A program made the position numbers and the translations under genes. A DNA stretch of 5,057 bases from Kiloniellaceae bacterium. GTDB taxonomy: Bacteria > Pseudomonadota > Alphaproteobacteria > Kiloniellales > Kiloniellaceae. The notes under the pieces were generated by a model, which did no database searches, was not told the DNA's origin, and saw only the letters and a program-made list of their open reading frames with translations. Every line of letters starts with the position of its first letter. Position 1 is the stretch's first letter. Below are positions 1 through 5,057 of this stretch, piece by piece. The stretch lies in the NCBI GenBank assembly GCA_021776195.1, contig JAJFGK010000152.1:1-5057 (forward strand). The letters run 5' to 3'.

Positions 1-255
1 CGGCAGGTCCTTGCGCGCGCTCGGCTCGCCGCCGGAGAGATGCACCTGCAGCACCCCCAGTTCGGCGGCCTGGCGGAAGATGTCAGTCCACTCGGCGGTC
101 TCCAGCTCGTCACTGCGCCGGGACAGGGCCGTGGGGTTGGAGCAGTAGGGGCATTGCAGCGGACAGCGATGGGTGAGCTCGGCCAGCATCGCCACCGGCG
201 GGCGCTGCCAGCCGGAACCGTCCTGGGCCTCGCTTCGGGCTTCAGGCTGGTCCAT
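1..255 (-). CDS. pqqE: PqqE, radical SAM PqqA peptide cyclase (N-terminal 85 residues, cut by window edge)
   Basis: PqqE is the cytoplasmic radical SAM enzyme that forms the carbon-carbon bond between Glu and Tyr of the PqqA peptide, the first committed step of PQQ synthesis; it works with PqqD as peptide chaperone. The 85 visible residues contain the radical SAM cluster motif CxxxCxxC (C31-PLQ-C35-PY-C38, followed by SNP) and the SAM-binding GGEP motif at residues 75-78 (HLSGGEPS), both in the expected place near the N-terminus. The SPASM domain with the auxiliary iron-sulfur clusters lies beyond the left edge and cannot be checked. The ATG at 255 is preceded by GAGG six bases upstream and lies inside the end of pqqD, a 14-base overlap that suggests translational coupling. 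Identification is firm because of the motifs and the pqqABCD context; the gene is incomplete only because the window ends. Confidence 0.96.
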   Translation of the reverse strand, partial: MDQPEARSEAQDGSGWQRPPVAMLAELTHRCPLQCPYCSNPTALSRRSDELETAEWTDIFRQAAELGVLQVHLSGGEPSARKDLP

Positions 256-544
256 CGTCAACCTCGAGGAAGTTCTTCTCGGCCAAAAGCCTGAGCACCG
301 CCAGGACGTCGTGGCGGATCACGTCCTCGGGCGCGTCGTACTCGGCGGCCAGGGCGGCGGCGATCTCGGCGACCGAGGCGGCGCCGGTCGCCCGGTCGAG
401 GATCTCCTTGCCGGTCTCGTCCAGCACCAGGACCCGCTCGGGGCCCTGCAGCACCCAGCGCTCGCGGGCCTTGTCGTACTGCACCCGCACGAAATCGGCC
501 AGCTTGGGGCGGCTCGTGTCGGTCAGCGCTTCGGCGGCGGTCAT
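242..544 (-). CDS. pqqD: PqqD, PqqA-binding peptide chaperone
   Basis: PqqD is a small RiPP recognition element protein that binds the PqqA precursor peptide and presents it to PqqE. The product is 100 residues, close to the usual 90-100 for stand-alone PqqD. It shows the family pattern: RPKL at 12-15, a short strand ending in RWVL (29-32), then [15 protein letters not shown] (35-49), then helical segments with an acidic, Ala/Leu-rich character. The ATG at 544 is preceded by GGGAG about seven bases upstream. It begins 21 bases after pqqC and overlaps the start of pqqE by 14 bases. The gene is separate from pqqC, unlike the fused pqqCD of Methylobacterium extorquens. PqqD is divergent between species, so position in the operon adds much to the call. 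Confidence 0.94.
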   Translation of the reverse strand: MTAAEALTDTSRPKLADFVRVQYDKARERWVLQGPERVLVLDETGKEILDRATGAASVAEIAAALAAEYDAPEDVIRHDVLAVLRLLAEKNFLEVDDGPA

Positions 545-565
545 TCCGTGGCTCCCGTCGTCTGG

Positions 566-1330
566 TTAATCCGTCGGCCGGAAGGCACCGGGCGGCGGCA
601 GCTTCGGATCGACATAGGCGAGATAGAGGGCGTCGAGCTGGGCCCAGAGCACATCGGTTTTGAAGAGCAGGGCATCGCAGACCGCCTGGCGCTTCTCGTC
701 GGTGTCGGCGTGGGCCTTCACATAGTCCAGGGCGAAGTCGGCGTCGCGCGGCGCCTGGGTCAGCCGGGCCTCGAAGTAGGACAGCGCATCCTCGTCGATG
801 AAGTCGTAGCGCGCCAGCATGGCCGAGGTCCGCTCGCCGATGATCGAGGGCGCGAAGAGTTCGGTCAGCGACGAAGCGATGGCCTCCAGCAGCGGCCGTT
901 CGCGCACGAAGTGGACATAGGCCTCCACGGCGAAGCGGGTCGCCGGGAGAATGCCCTGTTCGGCGCGCACCATGGCCGGGTCGAGACCGAGACGCGCGCA
1001 GAGATGCAGCCAGCGGCTGATCCCGCCCTGGCCTTCCCGGGTGCCGTCGTGGTCGATCACCCGCTGGGACCAGAGCCGGCGCAGGTCGGGATCGATCAGG
1101 CGCGCCATCAGCGCCGAATCCTTGATCGGAATGCGGCTCTGATAGAGGTAGCGGTTGAGCGCCCAGGCCTGGATCTGGCCCTTGTCCAGTTTGCCTTCGC
1201 GCATCAGGACGTGGAAGGCGTGATTGTTGTGATAGCGCTCGACGCCAATCTGCCGCAGCCGCGCTTCGAGCGCGGCGGGCGAATCCGGCGGGCCCAGCGA
1301 GGCGACTGAAACGCTGGTCGCGGCACTCAT
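566..1330 (-). CDS. pqqC: PqqC, pyrroloquinoline-quinone synthase
   Basis: PqqC is the cofactor-free oxidase that carries out ring closure and the eight-electron oxidation of the last intermediate (AHQQ) to PQQ, using molecular oxygen, in the cytoplasm. The product is 254 residues, matching the roughly 250 of known PqqC. Characteristic segments are visible: RYHNNHAFH (32-40), NRYLYQSRIPIKD (59-71), a VIDHDGTREGQGGI block, LPATRFAVEAYVHF and SSLTELFAP. These supply the His, Arg, Gln and Tyr side chains expected around the substrate pocket of this all-helical heme-oxygenase-like fold. The ATG at 1330 overlaps the pqqB stop as ATGA, so start and coupling are clear. The same frame stays open upstream through pqqB to 2212, but that extension is an antisense-free shadow of pqqB, not part of PqqC. 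The first 17 residues before the conserved core are Ser/Ala/Pro-rich and variable. Confidence 0.96.
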   Translation of the reverse strand: MSAATSVSVASLGPPDSPAALEARLRQIGVERYHNNHAFHVLMREGKLDKGQIQAWALNRYLYQSRIPIKDSALMARLIDPDLRRLWSQRVIDHDGTREGQGGISRWLHLCARLGLDPAMVRAEQGILPATRFAVEAYVHFVRERPLLEAIASSLTELFAPSIIGERTSAMLARYDFIDEDALSYFEARLTQAPRDADFALDYVKAHADTDEKRQAVCDALLFKTDVLWAQLDALYLAYVDPKLPPPGAFRPTD

Positions 1331-2262
1331 GACAACTCGATCTCCATGCCGTCCTCGGCGACCCGCCAGCCGGCGGCCTCCAGCTCGGCGCGCTCGGGGC
1401 TGTCGCTCAGCAGTGCGGGGTTGGTGTTGTTGATGTGCATGAAGATCCGGCGCCCGATCTCCAGATCGGCGAGCCCGGCGATCGAGCCCCCGGGGCCGGC
1501 CATGGAGATGTGGCCCATGCGCCGGCCGGTCTTGACCCCTTCGCGGCGGGTCACCATCTCGTCGTCGCGCCACAGGGTCCCGTCGAAGAACAGCAGCGCC
1601 GCCCCGGCGCAGCGCGCGCGGACCGCCTCGTCGAGGGCGGCGCAGTTGGCGATGAAGACCAAGCGCTCGGCCTGGCCTTCGCGGGTGATCTCGAGCCCGA
1701 TGGTATCGCCTTCCGCCGTGCCGAAATTGTCGCCTTGGCCGGCCTGTTCGTTGTAGAGCGCCACCTTGCCCGGGACCGCGAAGGGCGTGACCCGCAGCCC
1801 GCTGTCGGCGCCGTCCGGCCCGCGGAGCTTTGTCGCCTGGCCGGTCGCCAGGACCTCGCGGGTGACCATGTCCGGCGCCAGCACCTTGAAGATCGGATTC
1901 TGGTCGAGCACGGCGAAGATCCGCGCATGGGCGTAGAGCTTGAAGGGCGTGCGCTCGCGCAGGTGCAGCAGGCCGGCCACCGCATCCACGTCGCCATTGG
2001 TCAGGATGATCCCGGCGATGGGCGAGGAGCGCAGACCCTCGGTCGGGTGCAGCTGGGCCTGACGGTTGATCTGCTCGCGCAGATCCGGTGCCGCGTTGAT
2101 CAGGAACCAATGCGCCCCATCGGCGCTGACGGCCAGCGACGCCTGTGTCGCCGGGCGCGCGCAAGGGTCGCCGCTGCGGGCACGCCGACAGGCGTCGGAG
2201 TTGCTGTTCCATTGGGGAAAGCCGCCCCCGGCCCCCGCGCCTAGAACCAGCGCGCGGATCAC
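1327..2262 (-). CDS. pqqB: PqqB, metallo-beta-lactamase-fold PQQ biosynthesis protein
   Basis: PqqB has a metallo-beta-lactamase fold and is reported to be an iron-dependent hydroxylase acting on the Glu-Tyr derived intermediate; older work proposed PQQ transport. The product is 311 residues, the usual size. Family marks are the N-terminal LGAGAGGGFPQWN (7-19), PDLREQI (59-65), LTNGDVDAVAGLLHLRE (87-103), FFDGTLW, and the C-terminal GHISMAGPGGS block (His251) with FMHINNTNP (His276). Two oddities stand out. The CxC of the PQWNCxCxxC zinc motif is replaced by Ser20 and Ser22, leaving Cys25. The DH expected in the metal-site loop appears as Asp93-Ala94. The GTG start at 2262 is forced: an in-frame TAG lies twelve bases upstream with no other start between, and the protein begins at the conserved core. 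No good ribosome binding site precedes it, so translation may depend on pqqA. Confidence 0.95.
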   Translation of the reverse strand: MIRALVLGAGAGGGFPQWNSNSDACRRARSGDPCARPATQASLAVSADGAHWFLINAAPDLREQINRQAQLHPTEGLRSSPIAGIILTNGDVDAVAGLLHLRERTPFKLYAHARIFAVLDQNPIFKVLAPDMVTREVLATGQATKLRGPDGADSGLRVTPFAVPGKVALYNEQAGQGDNFGTAEGDTIGLEITREGQAERLVFIANCAALDEAVRARCAGAALLFFDGTLWRDDEMVTRREGVKTGRRMGHISMAGPGGSIAGLADLEIGRRIFMHINNTNPALLSDSPERAELEAAGWRVAEDGMEIELS

Positions 2263-2291
2263 GGGAGGACTCTATGTGACGTTGGCAGGTA

Positions 2292-2303
2292 CGGCCGAAG
2301 CCG
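2292..2303 (-). other. UUCG-loop hairpin in the pqqA-pqqB gap
   Basis: On the transcript strand the sequence reads CGGC-TTCG-GCCG, a 4-bp stem closed by C-G around a UUCG tetraloop, which is an exceptionally stable loop type. It begins five bases after the pqqA stop codon and has no T-run after it, so it is not a classical terminator. It could act as a weak attenuator or as a 3' stabilising structure that keeps pqqA message more abundant than pqqBCDE; the role is inference. Confidence 0.45.
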
Positions 2304-2308
2304 CGGCC

Positions 2309-2389
2309 TTAGAGTTCGGCGCAGACGTAGAGATTGATTTCCATGCCGACTCGGATCTCTTCGATAACTGGACGGTTCCACCTTTTCAT
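2309..2389 (-). CDS. pqqA: PqqA, PQQ precursor peptide (26 residues)
   Basis: This is the ribosomally made peptide whose Glu and Tyr become the backbone of PQQ. Translating leftwards from the ATG at 2389 gives 26 residues beginning MKRWNRPVIEEIRVGMEI and ending CAEL before TAA. The essential E-x-x-x-Y is present as Glu17-Ile-Asn-Leu-Tyr21, inside the conserved VGMEIxxY context (compare VGMEVTSY of Methylobacterium and LGLEVTLY of Klebsiella, from memory). The leader is basic and Trp-containing like other PqqA peptides. Only five residues follow the Tyr. A G-rich stretch (GGGTGGGAACG) precedes the ATG and is a poor but possible ribosome binding site. It is the first gene of the operon, 46 bases ahead of pqqB, and is easily missed because of its size. 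Confidence 0.95.
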   Translation of the reverse strand: MKRWNRPVIEEIRVGMEINLYVCAEL

Positions 2390-2437
2390 CGTTCCCACCC
2401 GTTCTTTGCGGTTTGAGGATAAATAGTTAACGCCGCC

Positions 2438-2466
2438 ATCTTGCCCGCGCCGTTACGGCGAGTCAA
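2438..2466 (-). promoter_or_regulatory. Possible promoter of the pqqA operon
   Basis: On the minus strand TTGACT (2466-2461) is followed by a 17-base spacer and CAAGAT (2443-2438), giving a leader of roughly 40 bases before the pqqA ATG. The -35 matches the sigma70 consensus at five of six positions, the -10 at only three. The spacer contains a perfect inverted repeat, CGCCG-TTA-CGGCG (2448-2460), which could be an operator or chance in GC-rich DNA. The call rests on pattern and position only. Confidence 0.35.
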
Positions 2467-2471
2467 TCGAC

Positions 2472-2501
2472 CAGGAGTCACCAACTCCAGGACGCAGGAG
2501 T
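2472..2501. repeat. CAGGAGT direct repeats with central ACTCC, upstream of pqqA
   Basis: CAGGAGT occurs at 2472-2478 and again at 2495-2501, 23 bases apart, with the complementary ACTCC at 2484-2488 between them. ACTCC can therefore pair with either copy (GGAGT-CACCA-ACTCC or ACTCC-AGGACGCA-GGAGT), giving two mutually exclusive hairpins. It lies just upstream of the proposed -35 element of pqqA, where an activator or repressor could bind. If transcription reads through from the upstream gene, it could also fold in RNA. Confidence 0.4.
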
Positions 2502-2513
2502 TCGTGAGCCATC

Positions 2514-2531
2514 GCGCCAGAACCCAGGCGC
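2514..2531 (-). other. Hairpin just after the isocitrate lyase family gene
   Basis: GCGCC (2514-2518) and GGCGC (2527-2531) form a 5-bp stem with an 8-base loop, starting five bases after the stop codon at 2536. There is no T-run, so it is at best a weak or factor-dependent 3' end structure. It may partly separate this gene from the pqq operon downstream on the same strand. Confidence 0.3.
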
Positions 2532-2535
2532 TGCC

Positions 2536-3399
2536 TCATTCCAGATAGCGTTTCACGGCGTCGGCATAGGCGGCTGCACGCGAGGCCGACGCGGTCAGAT
2601 CCTTCGAGGGGAGGTTGGCCAGATCGGCCGGCGCGGTGCCCTGGCGCAGCGCCTTCAAGGTGGCATAAATGGCCTGGGTCGCGGCGGCGAAGGGCTGGTG
2701 GCCCTGCAGGCAGATCCGCACGCCCTGTTTCGCGAGGCCGGCGCGGTCGGCGAAGACCGGGCCGCTGCCGGCGGCGATCAGCGGCCGGCCGATCTCGCCG
2801 GCGACCCTCGCCAGATCGGCCTGGGTCTTCAGCCCGAGCAGGAAGATCGCATCGGCGCCGGCCCGTTCGTAGGCTTTCGCGCGGGCCAGCGCGTCGTCCA
2901 TACCGGTGATCGCCACGGCGCTGGTGCGCCCGGCGATGACCAGGTTGGGGTCGCTGCGCGCGGCGACGGCCGCCGCGATCTTGCCGACCCCTTCTTCCAG
3001 CGGGATCAGCATCGGCTTGCCGTCCGTGGCGAAGCTCTGTGGCAGGGCCGTGTCCTCGATGGTCAGCCCGGCGATGCCCGCCGCCTCCAGCTCTTCCACC
3101 GTGCGCATCACATTGAGCGCGTTGCCATAGCCGTGATCGGCGTCGGCCAGCACCGGCAGCTCCGCCGCCCGGGATATGCGGTGGGCCTGGTCGGCGAACT
3201 CCGTCAAGGTGAGCAGGATCAGATCGGGGGCGCCCAGAACCGTCAGGGAGGCGACCGAACCGGCATAGATACCCAATTCGAAGCCAAGGTCTTCGGCGAT
3301 CCGCGCGGAAATCGGATCGTGGACCGAGGCGGGATGCACGCAAGCCTCTCCCTCAAGGATCGCCCGCAGTCCTTCCCGGCGTTTGCTCCAGCGCGCCAT
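2536..3399 (-). CDS. Isocitrate lyase/PEP mutase superfamily protein, oxaloacetate decarboxylase (PA4872)-like
   Basis: The product is a TIM-barrel enzyme of the isocitrate lyase/phosphoenolpyruvate mutase superfamily, 287 residues from the chosen start, a normal length for the PA4872 oxaloacetate decarboxylase branch. Matches to that branch, recalled from memory, include ASVHDPISARIAEDLGFE (24-41), GSVASLTVLGAPD (47-59), LADADHGYGNALNVMRTV (84-101; Asp86 and Asp88 in the Mg site region), TIEDTALP (113-120), EEGVGKI (135-141), GRT (157-159) and GH at 233-234. It lacks the KKCGH motif of true isocitrate lyases. The likely reaction is Mg-dependent decarboxylation of oxaloacetate to pyruvate, but a Tyr that I recall in the PA4872 active site appears as Ser212 (AGSGPVF), so substrate is uncertain. 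The ATG at 3399 has AGGGAGGA seven bases upstream; an earlier in-frame ATG at 3483 would add 28 unconserved residues and lacks such a site. It is on the same strand as pqqA but 146 bases away, with no obvious functional link. Confidence 0.82.
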   Translation of the reverse strand: MARWSKRREGLRAILEGEACVHPASVHDPISARIAEDLGFELGIYAGSVASLTVLGAPDLILLTLTEFADQAHRISRAAELPVLADADHGYGNALNVMRTVEELEAAGIAGLTIEDTALPQSFATDGKPMLIPLEEGVGKIAAAVAARSDPNLVIAGRTSAVAITGMDDALARAKAYERAGADAIFLLGLKTQADLARVAGEIGRPLIAAGSGPVFADRAGLAKQGVRICLQGHQPFAAATQAIYATLKALRQGTAPADLANLPSKDLTASASRAAAYADAVKRYLE

Positions 3400-3406
3400 C
3401 ACCGAA

Positions 3407-3414
3407 TCCTCCCT
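3407..3414 (-). promoter_or_regulatory. Ribosome binding site deciding the start at 3399
   Basis: On the minus strand this reads AGGGAGGA, a near-ideal Shine-Dalgarno sequence, with seven bases to the ATG at 3399. It is the main reason for preferring this start over the in-frame ATG at 3483. Confidence 0.8.
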
Positions 3415-3431
3415 CGCCCGTTCGCTCCACT

Positions 3432-3476
3432 CTATCGCAAGGGGCCGCCTGAGGCCCCATCCGATCGTGGCGATAG
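3432..3476. repeat. Nested inverted repeat in the divergent intergenic region
   Basis: A perfect 6-bp hairpin, GGGGCC (3441-3446) GCCTGA GGCCCC (3453-3458), sits inside a second perfect 7-bp inverted repeat, CTATCGC (3432-3438) and GCGATAG (3470-3476). The element occupies the middle of the 129-base gap between two divergent genes, 33 bases from one start and 53 from the other. Position suggests a shared operator or an RNA structure in one of the 5' leaders. No clear -35/-10 pair was recognised on either strand around it, so direction and regulator remain unknown. Confidence 0.55.
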
Positions 3477-3528
3477 CCGGCACTCATGCTAGCCTGAGGA
3501 TCTTCCGGAACCCAGGAATGCGATCCAC

Positions 3529-4755
3529 GTGACCGACCGCCCCCAAAGTTACAGCGCCGACCGGGCCCGCGAGCTTCATCGGCGCTTCACCCTGGCCAAC
3601 TGGTCCGACGAGCCGGACTTGATGCACTACAGCTTCCTGCACCTGTCCGAGTTCTTTCCCCACGCGGTCATTCACCGGCAGGGACCGGTGTCGCTGCTCG
3701 CCTCGGACCCACGCGACGACGTCGCACGCTTCGAGGTCGCCAGCTCTCTTGGACCGATGACGCTGGAGCGCTACGTCGAGGCGGCGCCGGTCAACGGCCT
3801 GGCCATTGCCCAGGGCGGCAAAATCGTCTTCGAGCGCTACCCGCGCATGCGGCCCCACGACAAGCACCTGCTGATGTCGGTTTCGAAGATCTTCGCCGCG
3901 CTGATCGTGGCGATCCTCGAAGACCGCGGTCTGGTCGATGTCCGGCGGCCCGTCGAGCACTACCTGCCGGCGCTGGCCGGTTCGGGCTGGGCCGGCGTCA
4001 GCGTGCTGGACGTGCTGGACATGGCCTCGGGCATCGCCTGCCCCGAAGAGGGCATCGAGGATGCCTATTCGAACCCGGACCAGACCTACTACCACTACGA
4101 GGCCAGCCTGGGCTGGCTGGCCGCCACCGAACGGACCAGCGAGACGCCTTATGCCTACCTGCCGACCCTGAAGCGGGGGCGCCCGGCGGGTGAGGCCTTC
4201 GAGTACACCTCGGTCAACACTTTCCTCCTGAGCTGGCTCGCCGAGCAGGTCCTCGCCCGGCCCTTCAACGAGATTCTGACCAGTGAAATCTGGTCGAAGA
4301 TCGGGGCGGAGGCAGACGCCTTGATTTCAGTCTCGCGCAACGCCAAGGCCCCGGTGTCACACGGCGGCATCTCGGCCACTCTGCGCGATATCCTGCGCTT
4401 GGGGCTTGCCTTCACCCCGACCGGGCGCAGGAGCCAGCCGAGCCCCCTCGTCAGCGACCAGGCGCTCGACAAGATTCAGCGCCGGGGGCGCCCCGAGCTC
4501 TTCCTGGGCGGCACCTTGGGGCCCGACCTGACCGAACAGCTCGGCGAGCCGCCCCGGCACAACAGCTACCAGTGGGATTTCGTCATGCGGGATGGCGACT
4601 TCTTCAAGGGCGGCTACGGCGGCCAGGGCCTCTATGTCTCGCCGGCCCACGATCTGGTGGTGGCTTTTTTCGGCACGCCGGGACCCGACTGGAAGACAAA
4701 CGAGATGACCGCCATCGCCAGACAGCTCGGCACCGGCCCCTTGGCGAATTCATGA
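3529..4755 (+). CDS. Serine hydrolase, class C beta-lactamase fold (6-aminohexanoate-dimer hydrolase-like)
   Basis: The product is 408 residues and belongs to the beta-lactamase class C/penicillin-binding-protein-like serine hydrolases (Pfam Beta-lactamase type). The catalytic SxxK is Ser117-Val-Ser-Lys120 in HLLMSVSKIF. The second motif Tyr is probably Tyr226 (FEYTSVNTF). SHGGISATLRD (277-287) and the glycine-rich GGYGGQGLYVSP (361-372) complete the fold and replace the KTG of true beta-lactamases. The N-terminal HRRFTLANW block resembles proteins annotated as 6-aminohexanoate-dimer hydrolases, so amide or ester hydrolysis is likely, natural substrate unknown. There is no signal peptide or membrane segment, so it should be cytoplasmic. 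The GTG at 3529 is chosen because conserved sequence begins soon after; AGGA lies eleven bases upstream, a rather long spacing. The next in-frame ATG would be codon 32 and would remove conserved residues. It is divergent from its left neighbour and followed by an insertion sequence. Confidence 0.85.
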   Translation: MTDRPQSYSADRARELHRRFTLANWSDEPDLMHYSFLHLSEFFPHAVIHRQGPVSLLASDPRDDVARFEVASSLGPMTLERYVEAAPVNGLAIAQGGKIVFERYPRMRPHDKHLLMSVSKIFAALIVAILEDRGLVDVRRPVEHYLPALAGSGWAGVSVLDVLDMASGIACPEEGIEDAYSNPDQTYYHYEASLGWLAATERTSETPYAYLPTLKRGRPAGEAFEYTSVNTFLLSWLAEQVLARPFNEILTSEIWSKIGAEADALISVSRNAKAPVSHGGISATLRDILRLGLAFTPTGRRSQPSPLVSDQALDKIQRRGRPELFLGGTLGPDLTEQLGEPPRHNSYQWDFVMRDGDFFKGGYGGQGLYVSPAHDLVVAFFGTPGPDWKTNEMTAIARQLGTGPLANS

Positions 4756-4846
4756 GAAGGACAGAGACCCAACTCAGGCAACATCAATCGGGCCCTGCAC
4801 CAGCGACGGACGCGTCGGCCTGAGTCGATTCAGCCGCGTTGGTCTA
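4756..4846. other. Non-coding stretch between hydrolase gene and IS, with weak hairpins
   Basis: No gene is seen here. Two possible stems follow the hydrolase gene: CGACG-GACG-CGTCG (4804-4817), and GG-C-CTGA paired with TCAG-CC around 4817-4834 with one bulged C. Neither is followed by a T-run. They could mark the end of the hydrolase transcript, but this is weak. Confidence 0.3.
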
Positions 4847-5057
4847 GGATCCGCTGACAACTGCTGCCCCGAGAACGTCATTCCGGAACCCGGTTCGGCC
4901 CAAATCTTCGAGGCGTTAGTCCGCTGTTAAGAAGCAGGATTGAGCACTGATTTTGGGACTATGGCTGCCAAGATTGCGGCGATGATTTTGCACAAAAGTT
5001 TCCTCAGCCATTTGAGGATGAGGCGCAGGTTGTAGCCGACGGCGCTCATGACGGCGT
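4847..5057 (-). mobile_element. Right-hand part of an IS5-type insertion sequence (truncated by window edge)
   Basis: The segment contains the C-terminal end of a transposase gene and about 80 bases of trailing non-coding sequence. The inner boundary is a guess: GGATCCGCTGACAACTGC from 4847 has the look of an IS terminal repeat and is preceded by CTA, a plausible short target site. The opposite terminal repeat is outside the window, so the boundary cannot be confirmed. Local base composition is richer in A/T than the host genes, which fits acquired DNA. Confidence 0.6.
4927..5057 (-). CDS. IS5 family transposase, C-terminal fragment (cut by window edge)
   Basis: Reading leftwards from the window edge gives 42 complete codons before TAA, starting AVMSAVGYNLRLILKWLRKL and continuing with a hydrophobic LLCKIIAAILAAIV tail. 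This NAV.xAVGYNxRLxLxWLRxLLxxIxAA pattern is the standard C-terminus of IS5 family (DDE) transposases, which cut and rejoin the ends of their element. The edge codon is partial (last two bases AC) and would fit the usual Asn. The catalytic DDE residues lie outside the window, so whether the gene is intact cannot be judged. No frameshift is visible in the part seen. The tail has more A/T-ending codons (AAA, TTG, ATA, TCA) than neighbouring genes. Confidence 0.85.
   Translation of the reverse strand, partial: AVMSAVGYNLRLILKWLRKLLCKIIAAILAAIVPKSVLNPAS

Noticed and set aside
173..1309. Long plus-strand open frame of 378 codons
   Set aside because: It lies antisense to pqqE, pqqD and pqqC, has no recognisable domain, and is a typical GC-rich shadow of genes with firm identities.
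1331..2212. Upstream extension of the pqqC frame through pqqB
   Set aside because: The extension is Arg/Gly/Pro-rich low-complexity translation in the wrong frame of pqqB; real PqqC starts at 1330, with the ATGA overlap and the expected length.
1435..2244. Plus-strand open frame of 269 codons opposite pqqB
   Set aside because: Antisense shadow of pqqB without family features.
2261..2279. Plus-strand GGGAGGA followed by ATG-TGA
   Set aside because: It looks like a start-stop minimal frame, but only one codon is encoded and there is no gene in that direction; probably chance.
2453..3343. Minus-strand open frame of 296 codons
   Set aside because: Alternate-frame shadow of the isocitrate lyase family gene, full of Arg and Gly.
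2698..3492. Plus-strand open frame of 264 codons
   Set aside because: Antisense to the isocitrate lyase family gene, which has clear conserved motifs and a strong ribosome binding site.
3484..4095. Minus-strand open frame of 203 codons
   Set aside because: Antisense to the serine hydrolase gene; no conserved motif.
4572..4823. Plus-strand frame of 83 codons running past the hydrolase stop
   Set aside because: It overlaps the hydrolase C-terminus, which carries a real motif, and has Arg/Gly-rich shadow composition.
3503..4891. Shared 11-mer TTCCGGAACCC at 3503-3513 and 4881-4891
   Set aside because: A match of this length within 5 kb of GC-rich DNA is expected by chance, and the flanks do not align.
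1..5057. CRISPR arrays, tRNA or rRNA genes, phage or defence genes
   Set aside because: Looked for regular spaced repeats, tRNA-like cloverleaf sequences and related genes and saw none.

Overview
The window comes from a GC-rich bacterium. Codons end mostly in G or C, genes are tightly packed, and the protein sequences look alphaproteobacterial, probably Rhodospirillales-like. That placement is an inference from PQQ protein style, not a phylogenetic result.

The left half (1-2389, minus strand) is a pyrroloquinoline quinone (PQQ) biosynthesis operon, transcribed leftwards in the order pqqA-pqqB-pqqC-pqqD-pqqE. pqqE runs off the left edge. pqqA encodes a 26-residue precursor peptide at 2309-2389, too small for most gene callers. 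The genes are strongly coupled: pqqB and pqqC overlap by 4 bases (ATGA), pqqC and pqqD are 21 bases apart, and pqqD and pqqE overlap by 14 bases. Only the pqqA-pqqB junction has a real gap (46 bases). It holds a small UUCG-loop hairpin, and pqqB starts with GTG without a clear ribosome binding site. PqqD delivers the PqqA peptide to the radical SAM enzyme PqqE, which joins Glu and Tyr side chains. PqqB and PqqC act late, and PqqC performs the final oxidation to PQQ.

Upstream of pqqA, 2390-2535 is non-coding. It holds a possible sigma70-type promoter, an inverted repeat in its spacer, a cluster of GGAGT/ACTCC repeats, and a hairpin just after the preceding gene. That gene (2536-3399, minus strand) encodes an isocitrate lyase/PEP mutase superfamily protein closest in style to the PA4872 class of oxaloacetate decarboxylases.

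A divergent intergenic region (3400-3528) contains a striking nested inverted repeat. It separates that gene from a rightward gene (3529-4755) for a cytoplasmic serine hydrolase of the class C beta-lactamase fold, similar to 6-aminohexanoate-dimer hydrolases.

The right end (about 4847-5057) is the tail of an insertion sequence. It has a minus-strand C-terminal transposase fragment typical of the IS5 family, with more A/T-rich sequence than the rest, and the element continues off the right edge.

I see no wholly new system. The points most worth a second look are the nested palindrome, the pqqA upstream and downstream RNA/DNA structures, and the substituted metal-site residues of PqqB.
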